In this document: piece by piece, positions 1-9,393 of the stretch
How the letters are laid out: the number at the start of each line of letters is the position of its first letter
How positions within the stretch are numbered: position 1 is the stretch's first letter
Assembly (NCBI RefSeq): GCF_004295795.1
Contig: NZ_SEBR01000010.1
Span: 90,720 to 154,719, forward strand
Direction: 5' to 3'
DNA from: Flavobacterium sp.
GTDB taxonomy: Bacteria > Bacteroidota > Bacteroidia > Flavobacteriales > Flavobacteriaceae
Length of the DNA: 64,000 bases
Notes under the pieces: model-generated
Database searches by the model: none
Told to the model about the DNA's origin: nothing
Seen by the model: the letters and a program-made list of their open reading frames with translations, nothing else
Made by a program: the position numbers and the translations under genes

Positions 1-132
1 CAAAGTGTACCACCGGATAATTGTCGGCCAAACAAACATTGATCATAACAACAATTTTTAATTATTAAACGCCTCTTGGGGTAATCAAATGTAGAAAAAA
101 AATGAATTCCGTTAAAAAATTATGTTAAAATC

Positions 133-939
133 TTACTTAAGATTTATCGGAATCTCGCAAACGGGAATCGGCAACATCTTGTGTTTGTTCGACTTATTGA
201 ATTTTTGGAAGATTTCAAACGCCTCTTTTTCGCGTCCTGCGAACATTTCCGATGTCTTTCCTTGCTCAGATTCACGCATTGCCCACTCGAGTTCGTCGTA
301 GGAAGCGCCAAGTTGGTCTTCGTCAGAACGGTCGTCCTGAAACAAACCATCCGTCGGCGGAGCGACCAAAATCGCTTCGGGAACGCCCAGAAATTCCGCC
401 AATGCATAAACATCCGACTTCATCAAATCTGCAATTGGGCTCAAATCGACGCCTCCGTCTCCGTATTTCGTGAAAAATCCTACGCCAAAATCCTCGACTT
501 TATTTCCGGTTCCCGCTACCAGAAGCCCGTGAATTCCCGCGTGGTAGTATAAAGTAGACATTCTCAGTCGCGCTCTTGTGTTGGCCAAAGTGAGAAACAG
601 CGCGTGTTCGTTGCTTGAAGTTGGAACCGCAGCTTTGAAGGTCTCAAAAACGGGAGTCAAATCGGTACGCACATCGGATACGTTGTCAAATTTTTCCTTC
701 AACCGCGAAATGTGTTCCTGGGCGCGCGTTACGTGATGTGGCGGCTGATGGATCGGCATTTCGACGCACAACGTCTTGAAACCCGTTCTAGCACAAAGCG
801 ATGAAGTGACTGCCGAATCGATTCCGCCGGAAATTCCTACAACAAAACCGTTCACTTTCGCGTTTTCGGCATACGTCTTGAGCCAATTCACTATATATTC
901 AACTGTTTCGGCTGCCTTAATCGAGCTTTTTTTGGGCAT
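133..939 (-). CDS. nadE: NAD synthetase (NH3-dependent)
   Basis: PP-loop motif SGGIDSA and NAD synthetase-like sequence; likely start at internal Met MPKKSS (ORF track extends to 1002). Confidence 0.9.
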   Translation of the reverse strand: MPKKSSIKAAETVEYIVNWLKTYAENAKVNGFVVGISGGIDSAVTSSLCARTGFKTLCVEMPIHQPPHHVTRAQEHISRLKEKFDNVSDVRTDLTPVFETFKAAVPTSSNEHALFLTLANTRARLRMSTLYYHAGIHGLLVAGTGNKVEDFGVGFFTKYGDGGVDLSPIADLMKSDVYALAEFLGVPEAILVAPPTDGLFQDDRSDEDQLGASYDELEWAMRESEQGKTSEMFAGREKEAFEIFQKFNKSNKHKMLPIPVCEIPINLK

Positions 940-1002
940 ATTGCTGTGGTTTTTTCCGGTATATTTGCACCCGGATTTTGGTAGCGCTAATTTAATCAAC
1001 AA

Positions 1003-1962
1003 ATGAGGAATCTGCTTACATTTTTAAGTTTAATTGTGCTTCTCGCTTCGTGCGACAAGAGGTCGGAAATTGAGAAAAAAGTCGAAGAGACGCCTGTGAA
1101 TATGAAGGTCGTTCGCTTTGATAAGGCTTTTTTTGGGTCGAAGCCCGATGAAATACAGGACTTGCGCTATGAGTATCCGTTTTTCTTTCCAGATCCTTCT
1201 AACGCGCCTTATGTCGAAAGACTGAACGATCCGCTTTGGAAGGAAGTCTATTCGGAGACCGAAAAAAAGTTCGGAAACTTCGCATCGGAACAACAAAAAA
1301 TCGAGGATCTTTTCAAGCACTTCAAGTATTACTTCCCAAAAACAAACACTCCGACGGTTTTCACGGTTATCGGAAACATGGATTATTCGAACAAAGTGCT
1401 GTTCAAACACGATACTTTGGTAGTTTCGCTCGAACTTTATTTAGGAGAAAACCATAAGTTCTATACCGGCGAATTTCCCGAATATCTGCGCCGCAATTTC
1501 GACGAAAAACAAATGCTTCCCGATATCGTGAACGCTTGGTCGCAGTTCAAGATCGCTCCGCCTGACAATACGTTTTTGGGTCAGATGGTCTACTTCGGAA
1601 AGCAACTTTACCTCAAGGATATTTTCCTGCCTGATGTTGCCGACAATGAAAAAATAGGCTATTCCCAACCGCAATACGACTGGTGTAATGAGAATGAAGG
1701 TTACATCTGGTCTTACTTTATAGAGAGCCAAACTTTGTACGACACCGACCAAAAACTGGCCGAACGTTTCCTCGCACAGGCGCCTTTCTCGAAGTTCTAT
1801 CTCGAGATCGACAATGAAAGTCCTGGGCGCGTTGGGCAATATATCGGCTGGCAAATCGTGAAAAGTTATATAGACAACAATAAAGCGTCGGTTCAGGATC
1901 TTTTGAAGACCGATGCGCGAACCATTTTTGAAAAATCGAGATACAAACCAAAAAAATCATGA
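1003..1962 (+). CDS. gldB: Gliding motility lipoprotein GldB
   Basis: Lipoprotein signal LIVLLASCDK; GldB-like sequence; followed by gldC and next to nadE as in flavobacteria. Confidence 0.88.
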   Translation: MRNLLTFLSLIVLLASCDKRSEIEKKVEETPVNMKVVRFDKAFFGSKPDEIQDLRYEYPFFFPDPSNAPYVERLNDPLWKEVYSETEKKFGNFASEQQKIEDLFKHFKYYFPKTNTPTVFTVIGNMDYSNKVLFKHDTLVVSLELYLGENHKFYTGEFPEYLRRNFDEKQMLPDIVNAWSQFKIAPPDNTFLGQMVYFGKQLYLKDIFLPDVADNEKIGYSQPQYDWCNENEGYIWSYFIESQTLYDTDQKLAERFLAQAPFSKFYLEIDNESPGRVGQYIGWQIVKSYIDNNKASVQDLLKTDARTIFEKSRYKPKKS

Positions 1963-2297
1963 GCAAGCTTCGCAATTCCGAAATAAAAGTTACTATTGCA
2001 CTCGACGACAACCACGTGCCTGAAAAGATGTATTGGTCGGCCCAGGACGGTGGCGTCGTAAACGAAAGGGCCAAGGCGATGTTGTTGTCGCTTTGGGATC
2101 ACAAAACCCAGGAAACGCTTCGCATCGACCTTTGGACGAAAGACATGCCGGTAGATGAAATGAAGAAATTTTTCCACCAGACGCTGGTCGCTTTGTCGGA
2201 TACGTTCCAACGTGCCACCGATGACGAGAAAATGGCCGATTCCATGCGTGATTTCTGCGAATATTTTGCCGAGAAGATGGAACTGTCCAAGAAATAG
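1959..2297 (+). CDS. gldC: Gliding motility protein GldC
   Basis: 112 aa, overlaps the gldB stop; GldC-like sequence (SEIKVTIALDDNHVPEKMYWSAQDGG). Confidence 0.88.
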   Translation: MSKLRNSEIKVTIALDDNHVPEKMYWSAQDGGVVNERAKAMLLSLWDHKTQETLRIDLWTKDMPVDEMKKFFHQTLVALSDTFQRATDDEKMADSMRDFCEYFAEKMELSKK

Positions 2298-2321
2298 CAA
2301 CCTTTAACCAAACACCAATAA

Positions 2322-2912
2322 ATGAAGAATTTTACTAAAATCACGCTTGCGGCTTTGGCGGCGGTGATGATGAGCTGTAGCGGAGACGATTCGGGAAGTC
2401 CGGCAAACGGAAGTTGCGAGACTGACGTGGCTTGGTTGCAATCGGGCAAGTTCGTTGACTACAAATTGTCGCAATTCGGATTCGACGCCGGATCGATGAA
2501 AATGTCTTTCGGAAACTGCAACGGTGACGGATTTGTCACCACACGTGAGATGCGCGATCCAAACGGAACCGTGGTTTCCACTACAAGCGATCTTATTTTC
2601 CAGGACGGAAATTTCGTGAAAAACGACGTTGGTTCTGACGGAATCGACATCACCACACTTTACAAAAAGAACGCGGCTTTGGGCGATATCTGGACTGAAA
2701 CCAGAACCGATGGACGCGTGATCACTCACGAAGTAGTCAATATGGACTCGACTGTGACAGTTCCGGCCGGTACTTTTCACTGCAAGGTTTACAAGTACAC
2801 GACTTCGACAGCCGCAAACGAATCATACATTTTCTGGAGCGACGAGATTGGGCAAATTATGGAAGACGCCGGTTTCTTCAAATTGGAGTTGCAAAACCAC
2901 AATTACAATTGA
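2322..2912 (+). CDS. Hypothetical lipoprotein
   Basis: ORF with lipobox AVMMSCSGDD; no recognised domain. Confidence 0.7.
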   Translation: MKNFTKITLAALAAVMMSCSGDDSGSPANGSCETDVAWLQSGKFVDYKLSQFGFDAGSMKMSFGNCNGDGFVTTREMRDPNGTVVSTTSDLIFQDGNFVKNDVGSDGIDITTLYKKNAALGDIWTETRTDGRVITHEVVNMDSTVTVPAGTFHCKVYKYTTSTAANESYIFWSDEIGQIMEDAGFFKLELQNHNYN

Positions 2913-2933
2913 TCGACTATTTAAAAAATGGAA

Positions 2934-2961
2934 AAGCGACCCGGAATGGTCGCTTTTTTTA
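2934..2961 (+). terminator. Rho-independent terminator
   Basis: AAGCGACC-cggaat-GGTCGCTTTTTTT hairpin plus T-run after the lipoprotein ORF. Confidence 0.75.
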
Positions 2962-2996
2962 TGCTTTGAATTGTGTAGTTGTTTACTCGTCGCAGA

Positions 2997-3611
2997 TTAA
3001 AATCCCTCGCTGAAAACCTGCTTGTTCACATCGTCAATAAAACTCAAAAGTTCATCTTTGCCGGTTTTGTCTTCGGACGAAGTTATAAAGTGCTGGGGCA
3101 TTTCTTCCCAATTGTTGGCCAGCAAGGCCTTTCTGTAATTGGCGACCATTTCTTGGGCTTTTACTTTTCCTATTTTGTCAGCTTTGGTGAAGACGATGCA
3201 AAACGGAACTTCGATCGTGCCGAGGTAATTGATGAATTCCAAATCGATTTTTTGGACTTCATGCCTGATGTCGACGAGGACAAAAGCGCATGTTAGGTTC
3301 TCGCGTTTCTCGAAATATTCGGTAATGAATTTCTGGAAAGTCGACTTTATGGTTTTCGACACCTTGGCGTATCCGTAGCCGGGCAAATCGACCAAGAACC
3401 AATTCTGGTTGATCTTGAAATGGTTGATTAGCTGGGTTTTCCCCGGTCGGCCGGAGGTTTTGGCCAAGTGCTTGTGGTTCGTGATCATGTTGATCAGCGA
3501 CGATTTCCCGACGTTCGAGCGTCCGATGAATGCGTATTCCGGGAGCGGTTCGTTCGGGCATTTTTTCGGGTCTGAATTACTTATGACGAATTCTGCAGTG
3601 TTGATCTTCAT
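2997..3611 (-). CDS. engB: Ribosome biogenesis GTP-binding protein YihA/YsxC (EngB)
   Basis: P-loop GRSNVGKSSL, DLPGYGYA G3 motif, TKAD G4 motif. Confidence 0.92.
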   Translation of the reverse strand: MKINTAEFVISNSDPKKCPNEPLPEYAFIGRSNVGKSSLINMITNHKHLAKTSGRPGKTQLINHFKINQNWFLVDLPGYGYAKVSKTIKSTFQKFITEYFEKRENLTCAFVLVDIRHEVQKIDLEFINYLGTIEVPFCIVFTKADKIGKVKAQEMVANYRKALLANNWEEMPQHFITSSEDKTGKDELLSFIDDVNKQVFSEGF

Positions 3612-3689
3612 TTGAATCGTTTTGACTGGCAAAGATACTTTTAAAGAAATGAACTCTTGGATTGGATATTGAAATCTTTGGGAAGTCGC

Positions 3690-4440
3690 CGATATTTTTG
3701 ATTCCGGCAGAAAAGAAGACCACCACCACCCGCCCGCAATTTATCGGGATTTTGGGCAATTCAAGTACAGGAAATCTGTAAAAAATCTCAAATGAAGGTG
3801 AGTTGTCAAATCGTTCAAAAGTAGGCTAGTCGTTCAGGTGCGATCAGCCAGTTCACAGGGCCAAAAATTATCGGCAAGCCAGCTATTTTTGACTCCGGCA
3901 GAAAAAAATACCACCACCACCCGCCCGCAATTTATTGGGATTTTGGGCGGTTCGAGTACAGAAAATCTGTAAAAAATCTTAAATGAAGGTGAGTTGTCAA
4001 ATCGTTCAAAAGTAGGCTAGTCGTTCAGGTGAGATCAGCCAGTTAATTAACCCAAAAATTATCGGCAAGCTGGCTAAATTGACTCCGGTGGAAAAAATAC
4101 CGCTACCACCCGCCCGCAATTTATGGGGATTTTGGGCGGTTCAAGTACAGAAAATCTGTAAAAAATCTTAAATGAAGGTGAGTTGTCAAATCGTTCAAAA
4201 GTAGGCTAGTCGTTCAGGTGAGATCAGCCAGTTAATTAACCCAAAGGTTATCGGCAAGCCAGCTATTTTTGACTCCGGTAGAAAAAATACCACCACCACC
4301 CGCCCGCAATTTATCGGGATTTTGGGCGGTTCAAGTACAGAAAATCCGTAAAAAATCTTAAATGAAGGTGAGTCGCCAAATCGTTCAAAAGTAGACCAAT
4401 CACTCAAATAAAATCGGCTAATTCACAACCCAAAAATCAC
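3690..4440. repeat. Four tandem copies of a ~190-bp intergenic unit
   Basis: GA(T/C)TCCGG(C/T).. block recurs at 3700, 3891, 4081 and 4271; each copy carries CACCCGCCCGCAATTTAT..GGGATTTTGGGC and TACAGAAAATCTGTAAAAAATCTTAAATGAAGGTGAG (small variations). Confidence 0.95.
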
Positions 4441-4534
4441 CTCCAATTCAGTGCATCGGCGAAATCAACCCAACCAAAAAATCCACCAACATTCTCAATC
4501 CAAAAACTCCAAAAAAAAAGTCCTTTCGGACCTA

Positions 4535-5299
4535 TTATAAATGCTGCTTCTTAAGCCATTCGTGCATGATCCGATTGAACTCATCCGGATGCTCCATCAT
4601 CGCGGCGTGCCCACATTTCTCGATCCAAAATAGATCAGAATGCGGCAACAACTGATGGAATTCCTCGGCAACTTCAGGCGGCGTAACCTTGTCTTCGGCG
4701 CCCCAAATCAAACAAGTGTGAATGTGCATCTTGGGCAAATCCTTGGCCATGTTGTGACGAATCGCACTCTTGGCAATCGTGAGCGTCTTGACCAATTTGA
4801 GTCTGTCGTTGGCGACCTGATAAACTTCCTCGACCAATTCCGGAGTGGCGATTTTAGGGTCGTAAAAAACTTCCTCAGCTTTTCTCTGGATGTAATCGCG
4901 GTCGCCACGGCGCGGGTAACTGTCGCCCATTGCAGCCTCGTACAAACCAGAGCTTCCGGTCAGGATCAAGCCCGACATTTTCTCCGGATAGGCCTTGGCA
5001 TGGTACAAAGCAATGTGTCCGCCAAGAGAATTTCCCAGCAGGATCACGCGGTCAAAACCTTTGTAAGTAATGAAATCCTTGACCCATTTCGCGAAAGCTT
5101 TCACGTTGGTCTTGAGGATGTTTTGGGTGTAAAGCGGCAATTCCGGGATGACAACTTTGTATCCGTGCTCGGGGAAATAGTCGAAAACGCCTCCAAAGTT
5201 GCTCAATCCGCCCATCAGTCCGTGCAAAACGATGATTGGCGTGCCTTCGCCGGCCTCGGTGTACTTGTATTTTCCCTCTTTGATAAGATCGTTATCCAT
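4535..5299 (-). CDS. Alpha/beta hydrolase
   Basis: HGLMGG oxyanion region, GNSLGG nucleophile elbow, late GHAAMMEHP; start taken at MDNDLIKEGKY. Confidence 0.85.
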   Translation of the reverse strand: MDNDLIKEGKYKYTEAGEGTPIIVLHGLMGGLSNFGGVFDYFPEHGYKVVIPELPLYTQNILKTNVKAFAKWVKDFITYKGFDRVILLGNSLGGHIALYHAKAYPEKMSGLILTGSSGLYEAAMGDSYPRRGDRDYIQRKAEEVFYDPKIATPELVEEVYQVANDRLKLVKTLTIAKSAIRHNMAKDLPKMHIHTCLIWGAEDKVTPPEVAEEFHQLLPHSDLFWIEKCGHAAMMEHPDEFNRIMHEWLKKQHL

Positions 5300-5615
5300 T
5301 AAAATTTCATTGTTCAGGTCGAGTGCAAAGATAGGAGTTTTGATGTTAGGCAATTGATTTTTTGACGTGTCCGATCGATTGATTCCACAAGAATGACAAT
5401 CAGTCAATTATCAACATTATCCCGCCATTTTCGGGCCTATTTGATTTTCGTCGGAAATTCTAAAATCCGTAAAATTCCAAACCGGAAATCGACTTCTACC
5501 GAAATTAATTTTTAAAATATTTTAAAATCTTAATAATTCGTTAAACAATTAAGGCTCTTGGATTTGGGCGATAGGTGTGCAAGTGGGTGAAGAAATGGTA
5601 AAACTTATCAACACG

Positions 5616-5650
5616 TGGGAAAAAATGGTAAGATGTGGGAGGAATTGTTA
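5616..5650 (+). promoter_or_regulatory. Candidate MraZ operator overlapping the mraZ promoter
   Basis: TGGGA-N5-TGGTA-N5-TGGGA-N5-TGTTA with 10-bp period at 5616/5626/5636/5646, next to a TAnnTTTG -7-like box (TATTTTTG, 5651-5658). Confidence 0.7.
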
Positions 5651-5682
5651 TATTTTTGCTACAATCAAATCCAAAACTGCAG

Positions 5683-6162
5683 TTGGACGCAATTATAGGG
5701 ACATACGAATGTAAAGCAGATGAGAAGGGAAGACTGGCCTTGCCGGCACCTTTGAAGAAGCAAATGGCTGCGTCGCTTCAGGATGGTTTCGTCTTGAAGC
5801 GTTCGGTTTTTCAGCCGTGCCTTGAGTTGTATCCGATGAGCGAATGGAACGCGATGATGGCTAAAATCAACAAGCTCAACAGGTTCGTGAAGAAGAACAA
5901 CGATTTCATCCGACGCTTTACGGCAGGCGTGAAATTGGTGGAAGTCGATTCGGCCGGACGCTTGCTCATCGCAAAAGACTTGCAGCAATTTGCCCAGATC
6001 AAAGTCAAAGGCGACATCGTTTTGGCCTCGGCGGTGAACATCGTCGAGATTTGGGATAAAGAGCTTTACGAGAAATCGCTTGACAACAGTGAAATGGATT
6101 TTGCCGATCTGGCCGAAGATGTAATGGGAAACATGAATGATGGCGACAATGGAATATCATAA
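5683..6162 (+). CDS. mraZ: Transcriptional regulator MraZ
   Basis: DAIIGTYECKADEKGRLALPAPLKKQM is MraZ-like; TTG start at 5683 preferred because the ORF-track start (5635) lies inside the operator/promoter. Confidence 0.88.
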   Translation: MDAIIGTYECKADEKGRLALPAPLKKQMAASLQDGFVLKRSVFQPCLELYPMSEWNAMMAKINKLNRFVKKNNDFIRRFTAGVKLVEVDSAGRLLIAKDLQQFAQIKVKGDIVLASAVNIVEIWDKELYEKSLDNSEMDFADLAEDVMGNMNDGDNGIS

Positions 6163-7045
6163 CCCTGTCTTATTAAAGGAAACTGTCGACGGACTTGACA
6201 TAAAGCCCGACGGAGTTTACGTGGACGTAACCTTCGGAGGCGGCGGACACTCAAAAGAAATCCTCAAACGCCTTGGGCCAAAAGGGAAATTGCTCGCATT
6301 CGACCAAGACACGGACGCTTTGGAAAACGCGATAGACGACGAAAGATTCACGCTCATAAACGAGAACTTCCGTTTCATAAAACGCTTCCTGAGATTTCAC
6401 AACGTTCGCGAAGTCGATGGGATTTTGGGCGATTTTGGCGTTTCATCCCACCAATTCGACGTTCCGGCGAGAGGTTTTTCGACAAGATTCGAAGGCGTGC
6501 TCGACATGCGCATGAACCAGAAAGACGAACTCGACGCTTTCAAAGTCGTGAACTATTACGACGATGCAAACCTGAGACGCGTTTTTCTCGATTACGGTGA
6601 ACTCAAGAACGCTCCGGCGCTTTCGAGGACGATCATCGAAGCCCGCGAAGAATCGCTCATCCGCGATACCGAAAGACTAAAGAAAATATTACACCGCTTT
6701 TTGCCCGCACACAAAAGCAATAAAATTCTGGCTCAGATCTATCAGGCGATCCGGATAGAAGTGAACCACGAAATGGATGCGCTCCGGGAATTTCTCGAGC
6801 AAACCGTCGAAGTCCTGAAACCCGGTGGACGTTTGAGCGTGATTTCGTATCACTCGCTCGAAGACCGCCTGGTGAAGCGCTTTGTCAAGAACGGGATGTT
6901 CGAAGGCGAGCCGGAACGCGACATGTTCGGGAATTTTTCGGTACCGATGAAAACCGTCGGGAAACTGATCGTTCCAACGGATGCAGAAATAAAAGAGAAC
7001 AACCGTGCCCGAAGCGCCAAATTGAGAATAGCCGAAAAGATCTAG
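6137..7045 (+). CDS. rsmH: 16S rRNA (cytosine1402-N4)-methyltransferase
   Basis: MEYHNPVLLKETVDGL, VDVTFGGGGHS, FGVSSHQFD; directly after mraZ. Confidence 0.95.
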   Translation: MMATMEYHNPVLLKETVDGLDIKPDGVYVDVTFGGGGHSKEILKRLGPKGKLLAFDQDTDALENAIDDERFTLINENFRFIKRFLRFHNVREVDGILGDFGVSSHQFDVPARGFSTRFEGVLDMRMNQKDELDAFKVVNYYDDANLRRVFLDYGELKNAPALSRTIIEAREESLIRDTERLKKILHRFLPAHKSNKILAQIYQAIRIEVNHEMDALREFLEQTVEVLKPGGRLSVISYHSLEDRLVKRFVKNGMFEGEPERDMFGNFSVPMKTVGKLIVPTDAEIKENNRARSAKLRIAEKI

Positions 7046-7048
7046 ACC

Positions 7049-7390
7049 ATGAACGTATACAGCATACTCAAGGCGAGATTCCTGATCAACGAAGACGCGA
7101 CCAAAAACTGGCGCTTTATCGTGTTTCTCATCGTTTTGGCCATCATCATGATCGCGAACACACAAAATTACGAACGCAAGGTCTTCAGGATCGTGGCGCT
7201 TACGAACGAGGTCAAGGAATTGCGTTCGGAATTTGTCGACAGGCGATCCGAACTCATGAAACTCAAGATGGAATCGACGGTTTCACAAAAAATGCTTGAA
7301 AGAGGAATCGTGCCATCGTCGGTTCCTCCACAAAAAATAAAAGTCAAAAAACCAGAAGACACAGGCTTCTTCTCGAGATTATGGCAGTAG
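7049..7390 (+). CDS. ftsL: FtsL-like cell division protein
   Basis: 113 aa with one TM segment, between rsmH and ftsI. Confidence 0.8.
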   Translation: MNVYSILKARFLINEDATKNWRFIVFLIVLAIIMIANTQNYERKVFRIVALTNEVKELRSEFVDRRSELMKLKMESTVSQKMLERGIVPSSVPPQKIKVKKPEDTGFFSRLWQ

Positions 7391-9393
7391 AGGAAAAAAA
7401 CATATCGTATAGGATTTACCTTTTCGCTTTCGGGATTTTCATCATCGCGATGGCCATTATGGTGAAACTTTGTAACATCCAATGGGTGGAAGGCGACCAT
7501 TACCGCGCGCTTGCCAAAGAACGCACGGTGAAGAATTTCGTGATTCCGGCCAACAAAGGCAATGTTTATTCAGCCGATGGAAGTTTGTTGGCGACCTCGA
7601 TTCCGAATTACGATGTGAGATTCGACGCCGTCGCTCCAAAGCAGGAAGATTTCCGTCAGAATTTATCGGCACTAGCCGATTCGCTGTCGGTTTTGCTTGG
7701 TCGTCCTGCCGGATATTATTACGCCGGACTGACCAAGGCGAGAAACACGAAAAGTCGCTATTACCTGATCGCGAAAGGTTTGAGTTATACCGAATGGGTT
7801 CGCATCAAGTCGTTTCCGCTGTTCAGCAAAGGCGCGTTCAAAGGCGGAATCATCACCGAACAATATACTGTGCGCGAACATCCGATAGGAATGATTGCCA
7901 AGCGAACGATCGGGTACGATGAAGTCCGCGCAGACGGAAAACATTACGCCAAAGGAATCGAAGGCGCATACAAGAAATATCTCGACGGAAAAGACGGACG
8001 AATCCTCAAACAAAAAATCGCGAAAGGTCAGTGGAAACCAATCCGCGATGTAAACGAAGTAGATCCTATCGACGGTTACGACATCATTTCGACGATCGAC
8101 GTTTACATCCAGGACATTGCCCACCATGCACTTCTGAAACAATTGCAGGAATACGACGCCGATCACGGTTGTGTAGTCGTCATGGAAACCAAAACAGGCT
8201 ACGTGAAAGCGATCGCGAATTTGGGTCGGAACAAAAAAGAAGATTCCACTTATTACGAGCGCGTGAATTATGCGGTTTCCGAATCGCACGAACCGGGTTC
8301 AACATACAAGCTCGCCGACATGATGGCGTTGTTCGAGGACAAAAAAGCCGACACGAGCGACATCTACGATTCAAAAGGTGGCGATTTTATCATTCGCGGC
8401 CGTCATGTTCGCGATTCGCACGAAGGCGGTTACGGCAAGATTTCGCTTGGTCGCGGCTTCGAAGTTTCGTCGAATACGGTTTTGGTTCAGGCGGTTTACA
8501 ATGCCTACAAGGACAATCCGATGCAATTCGTGGATCATTTGGACGATTTCGGATTGAACAAAAAACTAGGATTGCCGTTCGAAGGCGAAGGCCAGCCGTT
8601 CATTCCACACAAGGGCGGACGCAATTGGAGCGCAATTGCACTTCCGTGGATGGCTTTCGGATACGGAGTTTCCATCACGCCTTTGCAAACCTTGACCTTT
8701 TACAACGCCGTGGCCAACAATGGCGAAATGGTCAAGCCGCAATTCGTTTCGGAAATACGCGAGTGGAACAAGACCATCAAGAAATTCGACAAGCAAGTCA
8801 TTAATCCGAAGATTTGTTCTGACGCAACTGTCAAGAAATTGCAGGCTTGCCTCGAGAATGTCGTCAAGAAAGGAACGGGCAGAAGTCTTTATTCGAAAAA
8901 CTTCCCAATGGCAGGAAAAACCGGAACCGCTCAAGCGAACTACAACCGCAAAGACGGAACATCAAAGCATTACGTATCGTCTTTCGTGGGGTATTTCCCG
9001 GCGAACGATCCGAAATACACTTGCATCGTCGTCGTTCACGAACCGAATACGTCCAAGAACAATTATTATGGCGCCGACGTAGCCGGGCCGGTTTTCAAAA
9101 GGATCGCCCAAAAGATCTTTACCGATGCGCCTTCGACCAACGAAGTGAAAAACCTCGAGAAAAAGACCAAGAAACAAGAGAAGAATTACAACGATTACCT
9201 CACTAAAGTCCAGAACGTAAAGGAAAAAACGATTCCGGACGTAAAAGGAATGGCCGGAATGGACGCCGTGACTTTGCTGGGAAATCTCGGCGTGAAGGTG
9301 AAAGTCATCGGAATTGGAAAAGTTAAGAAACAGTCGATTCAACCCGGACAAAGATTCGGTGAAAACGACGTAATTACATTGGAATTGTCATGA
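7381..9393 (+). CDS. ftsI: Penicillin-binding protein / FtsI transpeptidase with C-terminal PASTA-like segment
   Basis: EPGSTYKL (SxxK), SSN, KTGTAQ motifs; C-terminal IPDVKGMAGMDAVTLLGNLGVKV. Confidence 0.93.
   Translation: MAVEEKNISYRIYLFAFGIFIIAMAIMVKLCNIQWVEGDHYRALAKERTVKNFVIPANKGNVYSADGSLLATSIPNYDVRFDAVAPKQEDFRQNLSALADSLSVLLGRPAGYYYAGLTKARNTKSRYYLIAKGLSYTEWVRIKSFPLFSKGAFKGGIITEQYTVREHPIGMIAKRTIGYDEVRADGKHYAKGIEGAYKKYLDGKDGRILKQKIAKGQWKPIRDVNEVDPIDGYDIISTIDVYIQDIAHHALLKQLQEYDADHGCVVVMETKTGYVKAIANLGRNKKEDSTYYERVNYAVSESHEPGSTYKLADMMALFEDKKADTSDIYDSKGGDFIIRGRHVRDSHEGGYGKISLGRGFEVSSNTVLVQAVYNAYKDNPMQFVDHLDDFGLNKKLGLPFEGEGQPFIPHKGGRNWSAIALPWMAFGYGVSITPLQTLTFYNAVANNGEMVKPQFVSEIREWNKTIKKFDKQVINPKICSDATVKKLQACLENVVKKGTGRSLYSKNFPMAGKTGTAQANYNRKDGTSKHYVSSFVGYFPANDPKYTCIVVVHEPNTSKNNYYGADVAGPVFKRIAQKIFTDAPSTNEVKNLEKKTKKQEKNYNDYLTKVQNVKEKTIPDVKGMAGMDAVTLLGNLGVKVKVIGIGKVKKQSIQPGQRFGENDVITLELS

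Noticed and set aside
3690-4440. CRISPR array or tandem riboswitches
   Set aside because: Units of ~190 bp are repeated along their full length with no spacers, and no recognised aptamer motif was seen.
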